From the NCBI RefSeq assembly GCF_003626695.1, contig NZ_RBAH01000001.1:496001-560000 (forward strand): DNA of 64,000 nt, read 5' to 3'. Shown here one piece after another: positions 1 through 8,326 of this stretch; positions within the stretch are counted from its first letter, which is position 1; each line of letters starts with the position of its first letter. The notes beneath the pieces were generated by a model that searched no databases, was not told the origin of the DNA, and saw nothing but the letters and a program-made list of their open reading frames with translations. Position numbers and translations under genes: made by a program. This stretch comes from Paenibacillus ginsengarvi (GTDB taxonomy: Bacteria; Bacillota; Bacilli; Paenibacillales; NBRC-103111).

Positions 1-12
1 GCCGCAGGACAC

Positions 13-43
13 AAAAAAACTCCTTGCCCGCTTGGCAAGGAGT
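13..43 (-). terminator. pyr operon attenuator terminator
   Basis: Read on the minus strand, a perfect GC-rich stem (ACTCCTTGCC / GGCAAGGAGT) is followed by seven T residues. It lies about 170 nt downstream of the promoter and PyrR loop described at 167-245, so it is the conditional terminator of a pyrimidine-operon leader. The controlled genes would lie left of position 1. Confidence 0.8.
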
Positions 44-166
44 AAGATCCGGAATTAGAGCGCACGAAACCACATCCACGAACCCGGGGCGCACCCCGCC
101 ATTCGCGTATGAGAAACTACCGCGCACGCCTGTCCGTCACGATCTCGCGACGACTAGCTGTCGACA

Positions 167-197
167 CCTTGCCGGCCTCACGGGACCAGCTTAAAGG
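167..197 (-). promoter_or_regulatory. PyrR-binding loop of pyr leader RNA
   Basis: The minus strand reads CCTTTAAGC, then TGGTCCCGTGAGGCCGG, then CAAGG. This matches the conserved PyrR-binding hairpin of Bacillus-type pyr attenuators, including the UCCNGNGAGG core. When UMP-loaded PyrR binds this loop, the antiterminator cannot form and transcription ends at 13-43. The assignment rests on motif and on synteny: in B. subtilis pyrR follows lspA and the rluD-like gene, which here lie at 7316-8822 in the same orientation. Confidence 0.8.
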
Positions 198-216
198 CAC
201 TATTCAGTTCCTGAAG

Positions 217-245
217 ATTATCTCATGCCGGACAGCCGATGTCAA
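217..245 (-). promoter_or_regulatory. Sigma-A promoter of the pyr leader
   Basis: Minus strand: a consensus -35 TTGACA at 245-240, a 17-bp spacer, and -10 GATAAT at 222-217. The predicted start near 210 gives a leader of about 200 nt ending at the attenuator. Confidence 0.7.
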
Positions 246-413
246 TGTCCATACTAGGATTATTCGTCGTTTGTCGACAAAATAGGATCGGCAGCCGAAC
301 ATTTTTACCAAAAGAGCGGCGGAATTGGAAGCAATGCCCGGCATTGCTTGGACCCTTGTTTTTATGCTATAAATAAAACATCTATCGATATAATTCAAGA
401 ATGAACGACCGCG

Positions 414-562
414 ACTGAACCTCACATAGTGAAGATAAACTACGAGGCGTATTCCGTCGGAGCAGCTTGCTGCTCTCGCAACCATAGCTTCCATAGGAAC
501 ACGGATGCCCATCATCCGAATTTCTTCGATGAAAGCTATTGTTATTACTTTGCAGGGACCCC
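414..562. repeat. Dispersed foldback repeat copy 1, interrupted
   Basis: Positions 415-456 and 544-562 together match the element at 32025-32085 in reverse orientation with about five mismatches in 61 bp. The two halves are separated by 87 bp (457-543) that the other copies lack. The insert contains three inverted repeats: GAGCAGC/GCTGCTC, CGGATG/CATCCG, and CATAGCTTCCAT/ATGAAAGCTATTG (imperfect). The element sits between the divergent pyr leader and dapH. No protein appears to be encoded here. Confidence 0.75.
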
Positions 563-623
563 AAAACCAGCAGAAGTTTTTCTTGGTTCAGAAACTCGCA
601 CTTCACTTAACGCCTTAGCGAAG

Positions 624-653
624 TTGAACTTTCTGAACGTTAAAAAATATAGG
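624..653 (+). promoter_or_regulatory. Putative sigma-A promoter of dapH
   Basis: TTGAAC at 624-629, an 18-bp spacer, then TATAGG at 648-653. It is followed by an AAAGGAGA ribosome binding site at about 666-673 ahead of the dapH ATG. No lysine riboswitch signature was recognised in the preceding 200 bp. Confidence 0.5.
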
Positions 654-684
654 TTATTCCACGATCAAAGGAGAATTCAATCGC

Positions 685-1395
685 ATGTCCGACATGAATA
701 CAATGGAAGTTATCAATTTCATCAAAAACAGCACGAAAAAAACGCCCGTGAAAGTATATGTAAAAGGAAAGCTAAACGAAGCGAATTTCGGAGCGGACGT
801 TCGCGCTTTCGTCTCCGAATCGAGCGGCGTCTTGTTCGGCGAATGGCCTGCGATCGCAGCCGCGCTCGAGTCCAACAAAGCGCTGATTGAGGATTTCGAG
901 ATCGAGAACGACCGCCGCCATTCGGCCATTCCGCTTCTTGATCTGAAAGGCATTAATGCCCGCATCGAGCCCGGCGCCATTATCCGCGATAAAGTAACGA
1001 TCGGCGATAACGCCGTCATCATGATGAACTCGACGATCAACATCGGCGCTTCGATCGGCGACGGCACGATGATCGACATGAACGTCGTAATCGGCGGCCG
1101 CGTGCAAATCGGCAAAATGTGCCACATCGGCGCAGGTTCCGTCGTAGCCGGCGTAATCGAGCCGCCTTCGGCCCAGCCGGTCGTCATCGAAGACGATGTG
1201 CTTGTCGGAGCCAACGCAGTAATATTGGAAGGCGTGCGCGTCGGCAAAGGTTCCGTAGTTGCCGCCGGCGCCGTCGTCACCCAGGACGTTCCCGAGTATA
1301 CCGTCGTCGCCGGAACGCCAGCCCGCGAGATCAAGAAAGTCGACGCCAAAACGAAGTCGAAAACGGAAATTATGCAAGAGCTGCGCCAGCTGTAA
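685..1395 (+). CDS. dapH: 2,3,4,5-tetrahydropyridine-2,6-dicarboxylate N-acetyltransferase
   Basis: DapH transfers an acetyl group from acetyl-CoA to tetrahydrodipicolinate in the acetylase branch of the lysine and meso-diaminopimelate pathway. The 236-aa product has the usual DapH length. An N-terminal alpha/beta region (about 1-85) precedes a left-handed beta-helix built of hexapeptide repeats (about 90-215, for example [19 protein letters not shown]) typical of trimeric acyltransferases. The next gene on the same strand is the matching deacetylase dapL, so both steps specific to this branch are present. DAP made here feeds MurE, encoded in the same window. The ATG has a good ribosome binding site. 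Confidence 0.95.
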   Translation: MSDMNTMEVINFIKNSTKKTPVKVYVKGKLNEANFGADVRAFVSESSGVLFGEWPAIAAALESNKALIEDFEIENDRRHSAIPLLDLKGINARIEPGAIIRDKVTIGDNAVIMMNSTINIGASIGDGTMIDMNVVIGGRVQIGKMCHIGAGSVVAGVIEPPSAQPVVIEDDVLVGANAVILEGVRVGKGSVVAAGAVVTQDVPEYTVVAGTPAREIKKVDAKTKSKTEIMQELRQL

Positions 1396-1434
1396 AATAA
1401 CCCCGAAACCTAAATTCCAGTAGTAGAACTATTG

Positions 1435-1458
1435 AAGCCAGGGGCTGTCCCCTGGCTT
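1435..1458 (+). other. Perfect intergenic stem-loop between dapH and dapL
   Basis: AAGCCAGGGG and CCCCTGGCTT form a 10-bp perfect stem with a CTGT loop. No T-run follows, and the dapL ribosome binding site begins about 10 nt later. It may be an RNA-processing or differential-stability element in the dapH-dapL mRNA; it does not look like a terminator. Confidence 0.6.
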
Positions 1459-1476
1459 GAGTAATGAGGAGGACCT

Positions 1477-2634
1477 ATGAGCACGGGGATTGAAACGTTT
1501 GTCCGCTACCGCAGGCAGCTCCACCAAATTCCGGAGCCGGGCTTCGAGGAATTCGAAACACAGCGCTATTTGCTTGACCGCATCGCCGAGCTGCCTCAGG
1601 ACCGTATCGAGATCCGGACTTGGCGTACCGGAATCCTCGTCAAAGTTCAAGGCGCCGATCCGAAGCGTACCTTCGGCTACCGCGCCGATATGGACGGCTT
1701 GCCGATCGAGGAAGACACCTCTTACGAGTTCCGTTCCAAACATCCGGGCTACATGCACGCTTGCGGACACGATATGCATATGGCTATCGGGCTTGCCGTT
1801 CTAAGCCATTTCGTCCATAATCCGATAAACGACCATCTTGTCGTCATCTTCCAGCCGGCCGAGGAAGGCCCTGGCGGCGCCAAGCCGATCCTCGCGAGCG
1901 AGGAGCTGGCGGACTGGATGCCCGATCAGATCGTCGCCCTTCACGTAGCGCCGGAATACGAGGTTGGTACGATTGCCATCCGGCCCGGCATCCTGTTCGC
2001 CAACACGTCGGAGCTGTTTATCGATCTGACGGGCAAGGGCGGTCACGCCGCATACCCGCACCGGGCGAACGACATGGTCGTCGCGGCCGCTCATCTGCTC
2101 GTCCAGCTTCAATCCGTTGTATCCCGCAATGTGAATCCGCTCGATGCGGCTGTCGTGACGATCGGCAAAATCGAGGGCGGCACAAAGCAAAACATTATCG
2201 CCGAAAAGGCTCGCCTGGAGGGCACGATCCGCACGCTTTCCAAACAAACGATGGAACTCGTGAAAAGCCGGATCGAATCGCTCGTCAAAGGGACGGAGGC
2301 TTCGTTCGAATGCACCGCCCGCATCGATTACGGCTCGAACTACATGCAAGTATACAATAACGAAGAAATAACGAGCGAATTTATGGATTGGCTGCGCGGA
2401 TCGGGGACGGCAAAGCTTTATGAATGCACCGAGGCGATGACCGGCGAAGATTTCGGTTATTTTCTGGAGAACATTCCCGGCTTTATGTTCTGGCTCGGCG
2501 TCGATACCCCTTACGGGCTTCACCATGCCAAGCTTGAGCCCGACGAAGGGGCGATGCCGGTCGCCATCGACACCGTCACCCGGTATATTCGCTGGAAATC
2601 GGAGCAGCCGCTCGCCGGAGGGAAAGCGTTATGA
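1477..2634 (+). CDS. dapL: N-acetyldiaminopimelate deacetylase
   Basis: This M20-family metallohydrolase removes the acetyl group from N-acetyl-L,L-diaminopimelate. The 385-aa protein shows the M20 metal-binding motif ACGHDMH (about 95-101), the [10 protein letters not shown] glutamate motif (about 126-135) and a dimerisation-domain histidine in GHAAYPHR (about 190). It is related to aminoacylases and hippurate hydrolases, but its place directly after dapH supports the DAP role (YkuR type). The start has GAGGAGG four bases upstream. Its stop overlaps the tagA start by 4 bp (ATGA), implying translational coupling. Confidence 0.9.
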   Translation: MSTGIETFVRYRRQLHQIPEPGFEEFETQRYLLDRIAELPQDRIEIRTWRTGILVKVQGADPKRTFGYRADMDGLPIEEDTSYEFRSKHPGYMHACGHDMHMAIGLAVLSHFVHNPINDHLVVIFQPAEEGPGGAKPILASEELADWMPDQIVALHVAPEYEVGTIAIRPGILFANTSELFIDLTGKGGHAAYPHRANDMVVAAAHLLVQLQSVVSRNVNPLDAAVVTIGKIEGGTKQNIIAEKARLEGTIRTLSKQTMELVKSRIESLVKGTEASFECTARIDYGSNYMQVYNNEEITSEFMDWLRGSGTAKLYECTEAMTGEDFGYFLENIPGFMFWLGVDTPYGLHHAKLEPDEGAMPVAIDTVTRYIRWKSEQPLAGGKAL

Positions 2635-3398
2635 CGATCGACCCTGTATCCAATCGAAACGTTGCCGATAAAGTCAACATCATGGGCGTTTCCTTCTCCA
2701 AAAAAACGTTTGACGAAACGATCCGCCATCTGACCGGCATTGCAAACAGCCCGGAACGAGGCATGTATCACGTCGTTACGGCGAACCCGGAAATCGTCAT
2801 GTCCGCCTCGAAGGACGAGCAGCTTATGCGCATTCTGAACGAGGCCGGGATCATTACGATCGACGGGATCGGCATCGTGCTCGCCGCCAAATGGAAGGGC
2901 GAGCCTGTATCCGGACGGGTCACCGGGTATGATATGCTCCTGAAGCTGCTCGAGCAGGGCAACCGGGAGCGTTGGTCGTTTTACTTTTTCGGGACCGACG
3001 AGGAAACGAACCGCAAGGCTGTCGAAACGATTGCGGCCCGTTATCCTGACCTCAAGATCGCCGGTCGGCATAACGGCTTCTTTAAACCGGACGAAGAGGC
3101 TGCCATCGTCGAAGAGATTCGCAGCACGAGCCCCGACTTCCTCATCGTTGCGATGGGCGCTCCCCATGCCGAACGCTGGATATACCGCAACAAACCGAAA
3201 TTAAACGCCAAAATCGCCATGGGCGTCGGCGGCAGTCTCGATATTATCGGCGGCAAAGTAAAGCGGGCGCCTACCTTCTGGATCAAGCTCAATCTGGAAT
3301 GGTTGTACCGCCTGCTGTCCAACCCTTCTCGCTGGCGCCGCCAGCTCGTCCTGCCCGTATTTGCGTTCAAAGCGTATATGCGCAGAAAAGAACGGTAA
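2631..3398 (+). CDS. tagA: WecG/TagA/CpsF family glycosyltransferase
   Basis: Members transfer N-acetylmannosamine (or a related sugar) to undecaprenyl-diphospho-GlcNAc, an early step of wall teichoic acid or secondary wall polymer synthesis at the inner membrane face. The 255-aa protein has the family features [10 protein letters not shown], the [10 protein letters not shown] segment with its conserved Asp, [18 protein letters not shown] and the C-terminal [16 protein letters not shown]. It is translationally coupled to dapL, and no other teichoic-acid genes are present in the window. The exact acceptor and sugar cannot be told from the sequence. Confidence 0.88.
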   Translation: MTIDPVSNRNVADKVNIMGVSFSKKTFDETIRHLTGIANSPERGMYHVVTANPEIVMSASKDEQLMRILNEAGIITIDGIGIVLAAKWKGEPVSGRVTGYDMLLKLLEQGNRERWSFYFFGTDEETNRKAVETIAARYPDLKIAGRHNGFFKPDEEAAIVEEIRSTSPDFLIVAMGAPHAERWIYRNKPKLNAKIAMGVGGSLDIIGGKVKRAPTFWIKLNLEWLYRLLSNPSRWRRQLVLPVFAFKAYMRRKER

Positions 3399-3404
3399 AT
3401 CACC

Positions 3405-3444
3405 AAGAGCCCTCGACTCACTTTCGTGAACCGGGGGCTCTTTT
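3405..3444 (+). terminator. Terminator of dapH-dapL-tagA
   Basis: Stem AAGAGCCC...GGGCTCTT followed by TTTTG, 7 bp after the tagA stop. Being symmetric, it may also serve the convergent SDR gene at 3454-4197. Confidence 0.8.
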
Positions 3445-3453
3445 GTTGTCCTA

Positions 3454-4197
3454 TCACTGAGCCGTATAACCGCCGTCTACGAGCAGCGTCGTGCCCGTAA
3501 TAGACGAAGCGTCGTCGCTCGCGAGGAAAAGCACGGCTTTCGCAACCTCCTCCGGTCTTCCCAGACGCCCCATCGGATGCAGTCCGATCAGATGCTCGTT
3601 GACCGCTTCGCTTCTTCCCGCAAGGAGCGGCGTATCGATATAACCGGGACAAATCGCGTTCACCCGTATGCCTTTCTTCGCGTAATCGATGCCGACCGAT
3701 TGCGTCATCAGCTTGACGCCGCCTTTCGCCGACGCATAAGCGGTCACGCCGGATTTGCCGACATGGCTGTGAATCGACCCGCAGTTTACGATCGCTCCCC
3801 CCGTCCCCTGCTCCAGCATTTGCATAATCGCGTATTTGTCGCACAAAAAAACGCCGGTCAAATTAATATCGATCGTCCGCTGCCATGCCTCGGCGGTAAG
3901 CTCATGAGCCGGCATGTCTTTTGCGATTCCCGCGTTCGCAAACAGGATGTCCAGTTTGCCGTACTTCTGCACCGTTTTTTTAACCATTAGAGCTACTTGC
4001 TCTTCCTGGGTAACGTCCGTTTTTACGAATAGCGTATCGTTTCCGTCCGCATTCAGTTGCTCCGATACCGACTGACCGCGGTCAGAAAAATCGGCGATGA
4101 CCACTTTGGCCCCTTCCTGTGCGAAAAGCCGTACGGTCGCTTCTCCGATGCCGCTGGCCCCTCCGGTAACTATGACCACTTTCGATTCGAATCGCAT
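3454..4197 (-). CDS. SDR family NAD(P)-dependent oxidoreductase
   Basis: Short-chain dehydrogenase/reductase of 247 aa. Visible are the cofactor glycine motif TGGASGIGEA near residue 11, the NAG motif (FANAGIA), the catalytic Ser (NCGSIHSHVG) and the YASAKGG Tyr/Lys pair, followed by CPGYIDTPL. It has the classical 3-oxoacyl-ACP-reductase/glucose-dehydrogenase fold; the substrate cannot be assigned. The start at 4197 is preferred over an upstream in-frame codon because AAGGAAG lies just before it and the protein then begins MRFESKVVIVTGG. It stands alone after the PPIase gene. Confidence 0.88.
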   Translation of the reverse strand: MRFESKVVIVTGGASGIGEATVRLFAQEGAKVVIADFSDRGQSVSEQLNADGNDTLFVKTDVTQEEQVALMVKKTVQKYGKLDILFANAGIAKDMPAHELTAEAWQRTIDINLTGVFLCDKYAIMQMLEQGTGGAIVNCGSIHSHVGKSGVTAYASAKGGVKLMTQSVGIDYAKKGIRVNAICPGYIDTPLLAGRSEAVNEHLIGLHPMGRLGRPEEVAKAVLFLASDDASSITGTTLLVDGGYTAQ

Positions 4198-4305
4198 CTG
4201 CTTCTTCCTTTCCGGCTGCGGATTCAGGCTTGTCCGTTTCAACAGACTCGCTATTTATGTGCATAGCGGATCTCTTTTATTCCGCAGCCGAAGCGAAAGC
4301 GCCAC

Positions 4306-5100
4306 TTACTCTTTTTCGACGATTTCAATCGTTTCGATCGTGACCGCTTCCTGTGGTTTGGACATTTCACCGTACTCGCTCATTGTCACTGGCGTTGCGG
4401 CAATTTGAGACACAATCTCCATCCCCTCGATTACTTTACCGAATATCGTATAAAAAGGGGATTCGTTCAATTGAAGGCTCTCCTCGCCGATGCAAATAAA
4501 AAACTGGCTGCCGTTCGTATTCGGCCCGGCATTCGCCATCGCCAACGTGCCAAGCTCATACTTGTGGCCGTTGTTCAGCTCATCCGCAAACGTATATCCA
4601 GGGCCGCCTCTTCCAGTTCCGGTAGGGTCCCCCGTCTGGATTACGAAATCGGATAAGATCCGGTGCACCGGCACGCCGTCATAGTAGCGGTCTTTCGCCA
4701 AAAAGACAAAGTTGTTGACCGTCTTCGGAGCATCTTTAGCGTACAGCTCAATCGTGAAGCTTCCTTGCTTTGTCTTCACCTTAGCCAGATACGTCTTGCT
4801 CGTATCGATCGACATCGGCGGAGCGGCTGCATAGCTTTGGCCGATCGAGATCGTGCTCGTGTCGCCGTTGTATTTGACGGGCAGTCCAAGCGCCTCGCTC
4901 ACGAAGCGGATCGGTACGTATGTCGTGCCATTGTAAATAAAGCTCTCCTGCTCCGGCTTTTTCTCCACGCCATTGATTTTGAAAATAAAATCTTTGACAT
5001 ACACCTCAATGGGGGTGCCTCCGCTCGCCTGCGCCACCGTAAACGACAGCAGCACGCCGACGATAAGTCCCATTACGAGTCCTTGCAGCTTGTTTTTCAT
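4306..5100 (-). CDS. Secreted cyclophilin-type peptidyl-prolyl isomerase with copper-amine-oxidase-like stalk domain
   Basis: The product (264 aa) has an N-terminal signal or membrane segment (about 6-24), then a copper amine oxidase N-terminal-like domain (about 45-85, TYVPIRFVSEALGLPVKY) common in exported Paenibacillus proteins. A cyclophilin domain follows (about 100-255) with VHRILSDFVIQTGD and SQFFI. It should catalyse proline isomerisation outside the membrane. The ATG at 5100 has AAAGGTGG five bases upstream; an in-frame GTG three codons earlier overlaps that site and is less likely. This domain pairing suggests wall-associated folding assistance, an inference. Confidence 0.85.
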   Translation of the reverse strand: MKNKLQGLVMGLIVGVLLSFTVAQASGGTPIEVYVKDFIFKINGVEKKPEQESFIYNGTTYVPIRFVSEALGLPVKYNGDTSTISIGQSYAAAPPMSIDTSKTYLAKVKTKQGSFTIELYAKDAPKTVNNFVFLAKDRYYDGVPVHRILSDFVIQTGDPTGTGRGGPGYTFADELNNGHKYELGTLAMANAGPNTNGSQFFICIGEESLQLNESPFYTIFGKVIEGMEIVSQIAATPVTMSEYGEMSKPQEAVTIETIEIVEKE

Positions 5101-5200
5101 CACGTCCACCTTTTCTGGAATGTAAATGGCCTTTCACCCTAAATCATTCTTCCTGACCGTCCGAAACCCTTCCTTCCCCGGAAAAAAGACCAAACAAACG

Positions 5201-5233
5201 AAAAAGCCTCCGTCCATCGCTGGACGAAGACTC
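5201..5233 (-). terminator. Terminator of the SIMPL gene
   Basis: Minus strand: CGTCCA-GCGA-TGGACG hairpin within a longer imperfect stem, followed by GAGGCTTTTTCG. It lies just downstream of the SIMPL stop and upstream of the PPIase gene, suggesting the PPIase has its own promoter. Confidence 0.65.
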
Positions 5234-5256
5234 TAAGTAGCAGTTTGTTTTCAAAA

Positions 5257-6030
5257 CTAGAACTGATACTGCACCGTTACGTTCGTGGTCACCTTCAGCT
5301 CGCCCGTCGAGATGCTCGTAGGCGAACCCGCCGCGTCCATGGCCGCCGACTTCGCTTCCATTAAGGCGATGTTGCTGTACTGCGACGGAACCGCTACGCC
5401 GCCGCCTTGATTAACCGCGACGATACTTTTGATTTCCTTGCCCGCATACTTCGCGATGGCGTCGGCCTTCGCCTTGGCGTTATCCATCGCTTTCTGGATC
5501 ACTTGCAGCTCGTACTCCTGTCCTTTTTCCGTGCTGAAGCGAACGCCTTCGATCTGATTCGCGCCCGCAGCCGAAGCCGCATCTAGGAACGTCCCGAGAT
5601 TATCGAGATCGCGATACGTTACTTGCAGCATTTGCGTAGCGCTGTATCCCTTGATCTTCGGATCGCGCTCGGTGTACGAATACTCCGGCTGCACGCGGAA
5701 GCCCGATGTTTGTACGTCTTTGGCCGCCAGCTTGTACTTGTCGAACAACACAGCGCGCAGCTTCTCGTAAGCCGCTGCATTGGCCGCCTGAGCATCCTTG
5801 GCCGTTTCCGCCTCCGTACGAATGCCGAGGCTGACATAAGCGACGTCCGGAGAAATCGTCATTTCGCCTTGCCCCGTCACGGTAATGACATTTTGCACGG
5901 CTACGGACTGCTCCGCGGCATATACTTTTCCGGGACTGAAGCTTGGGGCGTTTTGCACATAAAGCACCGTCGTCAGAGCCATCGCCGCCACTCCGGAAAT
6001 TAACCATTTTTTGCTTCGAACACTTAGCAT
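5257..6030 (-). CDS. Exported SIMPL (DUF541) domain protein
   Basis: The 257-aa product begins with a basic N-region and a hydrophobic signal segment (about 8-25), then a SIMPL/DUF541 domain over most of the rest, opening with ITVTGQGEMTISPDVAYVSLGI and ending with VTTNVTVQYQF. Members resemble BP26 and YggE and are exported; their function is poorly defined (oxidative stress links and channel-like assemblies are known for some). The ATG at 6030 has GAAGGGG eight bases upstream; the ATG two codons earlier is too close to it. It is flanked by its own terminator. Confidence 0.8.
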   Translation of the reverse strand: MLSVRSKKWLISGVAAMALTTVLYVQNAPSFSPGKVYAAEQSVAVQNVITVTGQGEMTISPDVAYVSLGIRTEAETAKDAQAANAAAYEKLRAVLFDKYKLAAKDVQTSGFRVQPEYSYTERDPKIKGYSATQMLQVTYRDLDNLGTFLDAASAAGANQIEGVRFSTEKGQEYELQVIQKAMDNAKAKADAIAKYAGKEIKSIVAVNQGGGVAVPSQYSNIALMEAKSAAMDAAGSPTSISTGELKVTTNVTVQYQF

Positions 6031-6126
6031 ATTCATTTCCCCTTCTTTCCAAAGAATGTTTTACCAACCTTTGAAACGCAAGCCCCGGCTAAAAGGTTGC
6101 AGGGAAATGAATACTTGCAAAAATAA

Positions 6127-7296
6127 TTATGACCCGAGCCGCGACACGAACTTTTCCAGCCGATCCATAGCCTTCTTCAGCACGTCCATCGAATAAGCAT
6201 ACGAGATGCGCACATACCCTTCGCCATATTCGGAGAAGGCATCCCCCGGCACAACGGCTACCCGCTCTTCGTCCAGAAGCTTCATCGCAAACTGCTGCGA
6301 GCTTAAGCCAAACTGCCCGATAGACGGGAACAAATAAAACGCGCCCTCCGGCTTCTCCGGCTTCTCCGCCTTCAGGCCGATCCGCATAAGACGGTCGTAT
6401 ACGAAGTCTCTTCTCGCCTTGTACTCCCGCTTCATCGGCTCCGCATCGTCCCGTCCGGCGGTCAGCGCTTCGATGGCCGCGTATTGGCTAATCGAGCTGG
6501 CGCACGTCACGTTATACTGATGCACCTTGAGCATATGCTTCGAGATAGAAGCCGGGGCGAATGTAAATCCGATCCGCCAGCCGGTCATCGAATGCGATTT
6601 CGATAAGCCGTTGATGACGATCGTCTGCTCCTTCATGCCCGGTAAAGCGGCAATGGAACGATGCGGCTGGTCGTATACAAGCTCGCTATAGATTTCATCG
6701 GAGATGATAAACACCGGCTTGCCCCGCAGCAGCTCCGCCACTTGCGTCAGCTGATTCTCGCTCATCACTCGTCCCGTCGGATTGGACGGATAGCACAGGA
6801 TGATCGCCCGCGTACGCTCCGTCAGCTTGGCGGCGATTAACTCGGCGGTCATCTGAAAGCCGGACTGTCTCGTATCGACGTACACGGAGGTACCTCCGCA
6901 CATCCGGATAATCGGCTCATAGCCCGGATAGATCGGTCCGGGGATGAGCACCTCGCAGCCGGGTCCGATAATCGTCCGCAGCGTAATATCCAGCGCTTGA
7001 CTGGCTCCGGCCGTAACGATGACCTCCTGCTCCGGATCGTAAGACAAGCCATACTTGCCGCTTACGAAGTCGGCCGCCGCCTTTCGCAGCTGAGGCAGTC
7101 CCGCATTTGCCGTGTACAGCGTTCTATTCTCGTCCAGCGCTCGTTTGCCCGCTTCCACGATATGGGCTGGAGTCGGAAAATCCGGCTGGCCGATCGTCAG
7201 CGTCAGCGCATCCGGGTAAGTCGCCACCAGATTGGACATTTTGCGGATACCGGATATTTGAATCTGCTTTACTTCGGAATTGACGAGATGCTCCAC
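6127..7296 (-). CDS. Class I/II PLP-dependent aminotransferase
   Basis: Fold-type I aminotransferase of 389 aa, related to aspartate/aromatic aminotransferases such as PatA. It shows the N-terminal TIGQPDFPTP, the AGASQALD segment, CYPSNPTGR, SDEIYSELVYD (Asp and Tyr contacting PLP), and the Schiff-base lysine in GLSKSHSMTGWR, followed by a C-terminal RISYAYS with the carboxylate-binding Arg. The natural amino acid is not determinable. The start codon is GTG with a GGGAGAG site. It lies 19 bp downstream of the pseudouridine synthase gene, so it is probably cotranscribed with lspA and that gene. Confidence 0.88.
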   Translation of the reverse strand: MEHLVNSEVKQIQISGIRKMSNLVATYPDALTLTIGQPDFPTPAHIVEAGKRALDENRTLYTANAGLPQLRKAAADFVSGKYGLSYDPEQEVIVTAGASQALDITLRTIIGPGCEVLIPGPIYPGYEPIIRMCGGTSVYVDTRQSGFQMTAELIAAKLTERTRAIILCYPSNPTGRVMSENQLTQVAELLRGKPVFIISDEIYSELVYDQPHRSIAALPGMKEQTIVINGLSKSHSMTGWRIGFTFAPASISKHMLKVHQYNVTCASSISQYAAIEALTAGRDDAEPMKREYKARRDFVYDRLMRIGLKAEKPEKPEGAFYLFPSIGQFGLSSQQFAMKLLDEERVAVVPGDAFSEYGEGYVRISYAYSMDVLKKAMDRLEKFVSRLGS

Positions 7297-7315
7297 GCGC
7301 TTACTCTCCCTTTGA

Positions 7316-8326
7316 TTACAGCGTTTTAAGCACTTCCAGCAAAAACTTCATATCGTCCGGTATCGCCGCCTCGAATTCGAGAGTTTCCCCTGTCGACGGG
7401 TGAACGAAGCCGAGCACCTGCGCATGAAGCGCCTGGCCTTCGATCGGATTGCCTTTGCTGCGCCCGTACACCGGATCGCCTACAAGCGGGTGGCCGATAT
7501 ATTTCATATGAACGCGAATTTGATGCGTACGTCCCGTTTCCAGCTTAAGCTGCATAACCGTATAGTCGGACAGACGATCCGTGACGATAAAATGCGTTAC
7601 CGCATGTTTGGCGTTTTTGTCGGTAACCATATATTTTTTGCGGTCGCCCGGATCGCGGCCGATCGGAGCGTCGATGGTCCCCTGATCGTGCTCCACTTTG
7701 CCATGTACGACAGCTGTATATTTGCGCGTTACAGTATGGGCTTTGAGCTGGGCTGCCAGCGATAGATGAGCTTTGTCGTTTTTGGCCGCCATGAGCAGCC
7801 CCGACGTGTCTTTATCGATGCGATGGACGATGCCGGGACGCAGCACCCCGTTAATGCCGGACAGATCTTTGCAGTGATACAGCAGCGCGTTGACGAGCGT
7901 ACCCGAATAATGGCCCGGCGCCGGATGCACAACCATGCCGCGCGGCTTGTTGACGACGATAACATCGCTGTCTTCATACACAATGTCCAGCGGGATTGGT
8001 TCCCCTGCGATTGCGACCTCTACCGGCTCCGGAATCGTCAGCGCTACGATATCGCCAGCCGCCAGTTTGTAATTAGGCTTGACAGCCAAACCGTTCACCG
8101 TAATGTCCCCGCTTCGAATCCATTGCTGGATCTGGGAACGGGACACGGTGTCGTCCTGTACCGCCTCCGCTGCATATTTATCGATACGTTCTCCCGCTTG
8201 CGATTCATCTATATGCCACTGCGTGACGGACGCGTCGAACGAATCTTCGTAGATGTCCTCTGTTTCCTCATCGCGTACGATCGTTTCCGTATAGGTTACT
8301 TCCTTAGTGAGCTTCTTCTTGCTCAT
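7316..8326 (-). CDS. ylyB: RluD-family 23S rRNA pseudouridine synthase
   Basis: Isomerises uridine to pseudouridine in rRNA. The 336-aa protein has an S4 RNA-binding domain (about 50-95, RIDKYAAEAV...SRSQIQQWIRSGDITVNG) and a catalytic domain carrying GIVHRIDKDTSGLLM, whose Asp is the nucleophile, plus KLETGRTHQIRVH. An acidic N-terminal extension of about 35 residues precedes the region usually conserved; the ATG is kept because AAGAGGT lies seven bases upstream. The gene overlaps the 3' end of lspA by 23 bp. The order lspA-rluD matches Bacillus ahead of pyrR. Confidence 0.9.
   Translation of the reverse strand: MSKKKLTKEVTYTETIVRDEETEDIYEDSFDASVTQWHIDESQAGERIDKYAAEAVQDDTVSRSQIQQWIRSGDITVNGLAVKPNYKLAAGDIVALTIPEPVEVAIAGEPIPLDIVYEDSDVIVVNKPRGMVVHPAPGHYSGTLVNALLYHCKDLSGINGVLRPGIVHRIDKDTSGLLMAAKNDKAHLSLAAQLKAHTVTRKYTAVVHGKVEHDQGTIDAPIGRDPGDRKKYMVTDKNAKHAVTHFIVTDRLSDYTVMQLKLETGRTHQIRVHMKYIGHPLVGDPVYGRSKGNPIEGQALHAQVLGFVHPSTGETLEFEAAIPDDMKFLLEVLKTL

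Noticed and set aside
400..680. Lysine riboswitch upstream of dapH
   Set aside because: None of the conserved L-box segments could be found; the region is explained by the dispersed repeat and a simple promoter.
429..890. Plus-strand open frame overlapping the dapH start
   Set aside because: It runs through the dispersed repeat and into dapH in another frame, and has no ribosome site.
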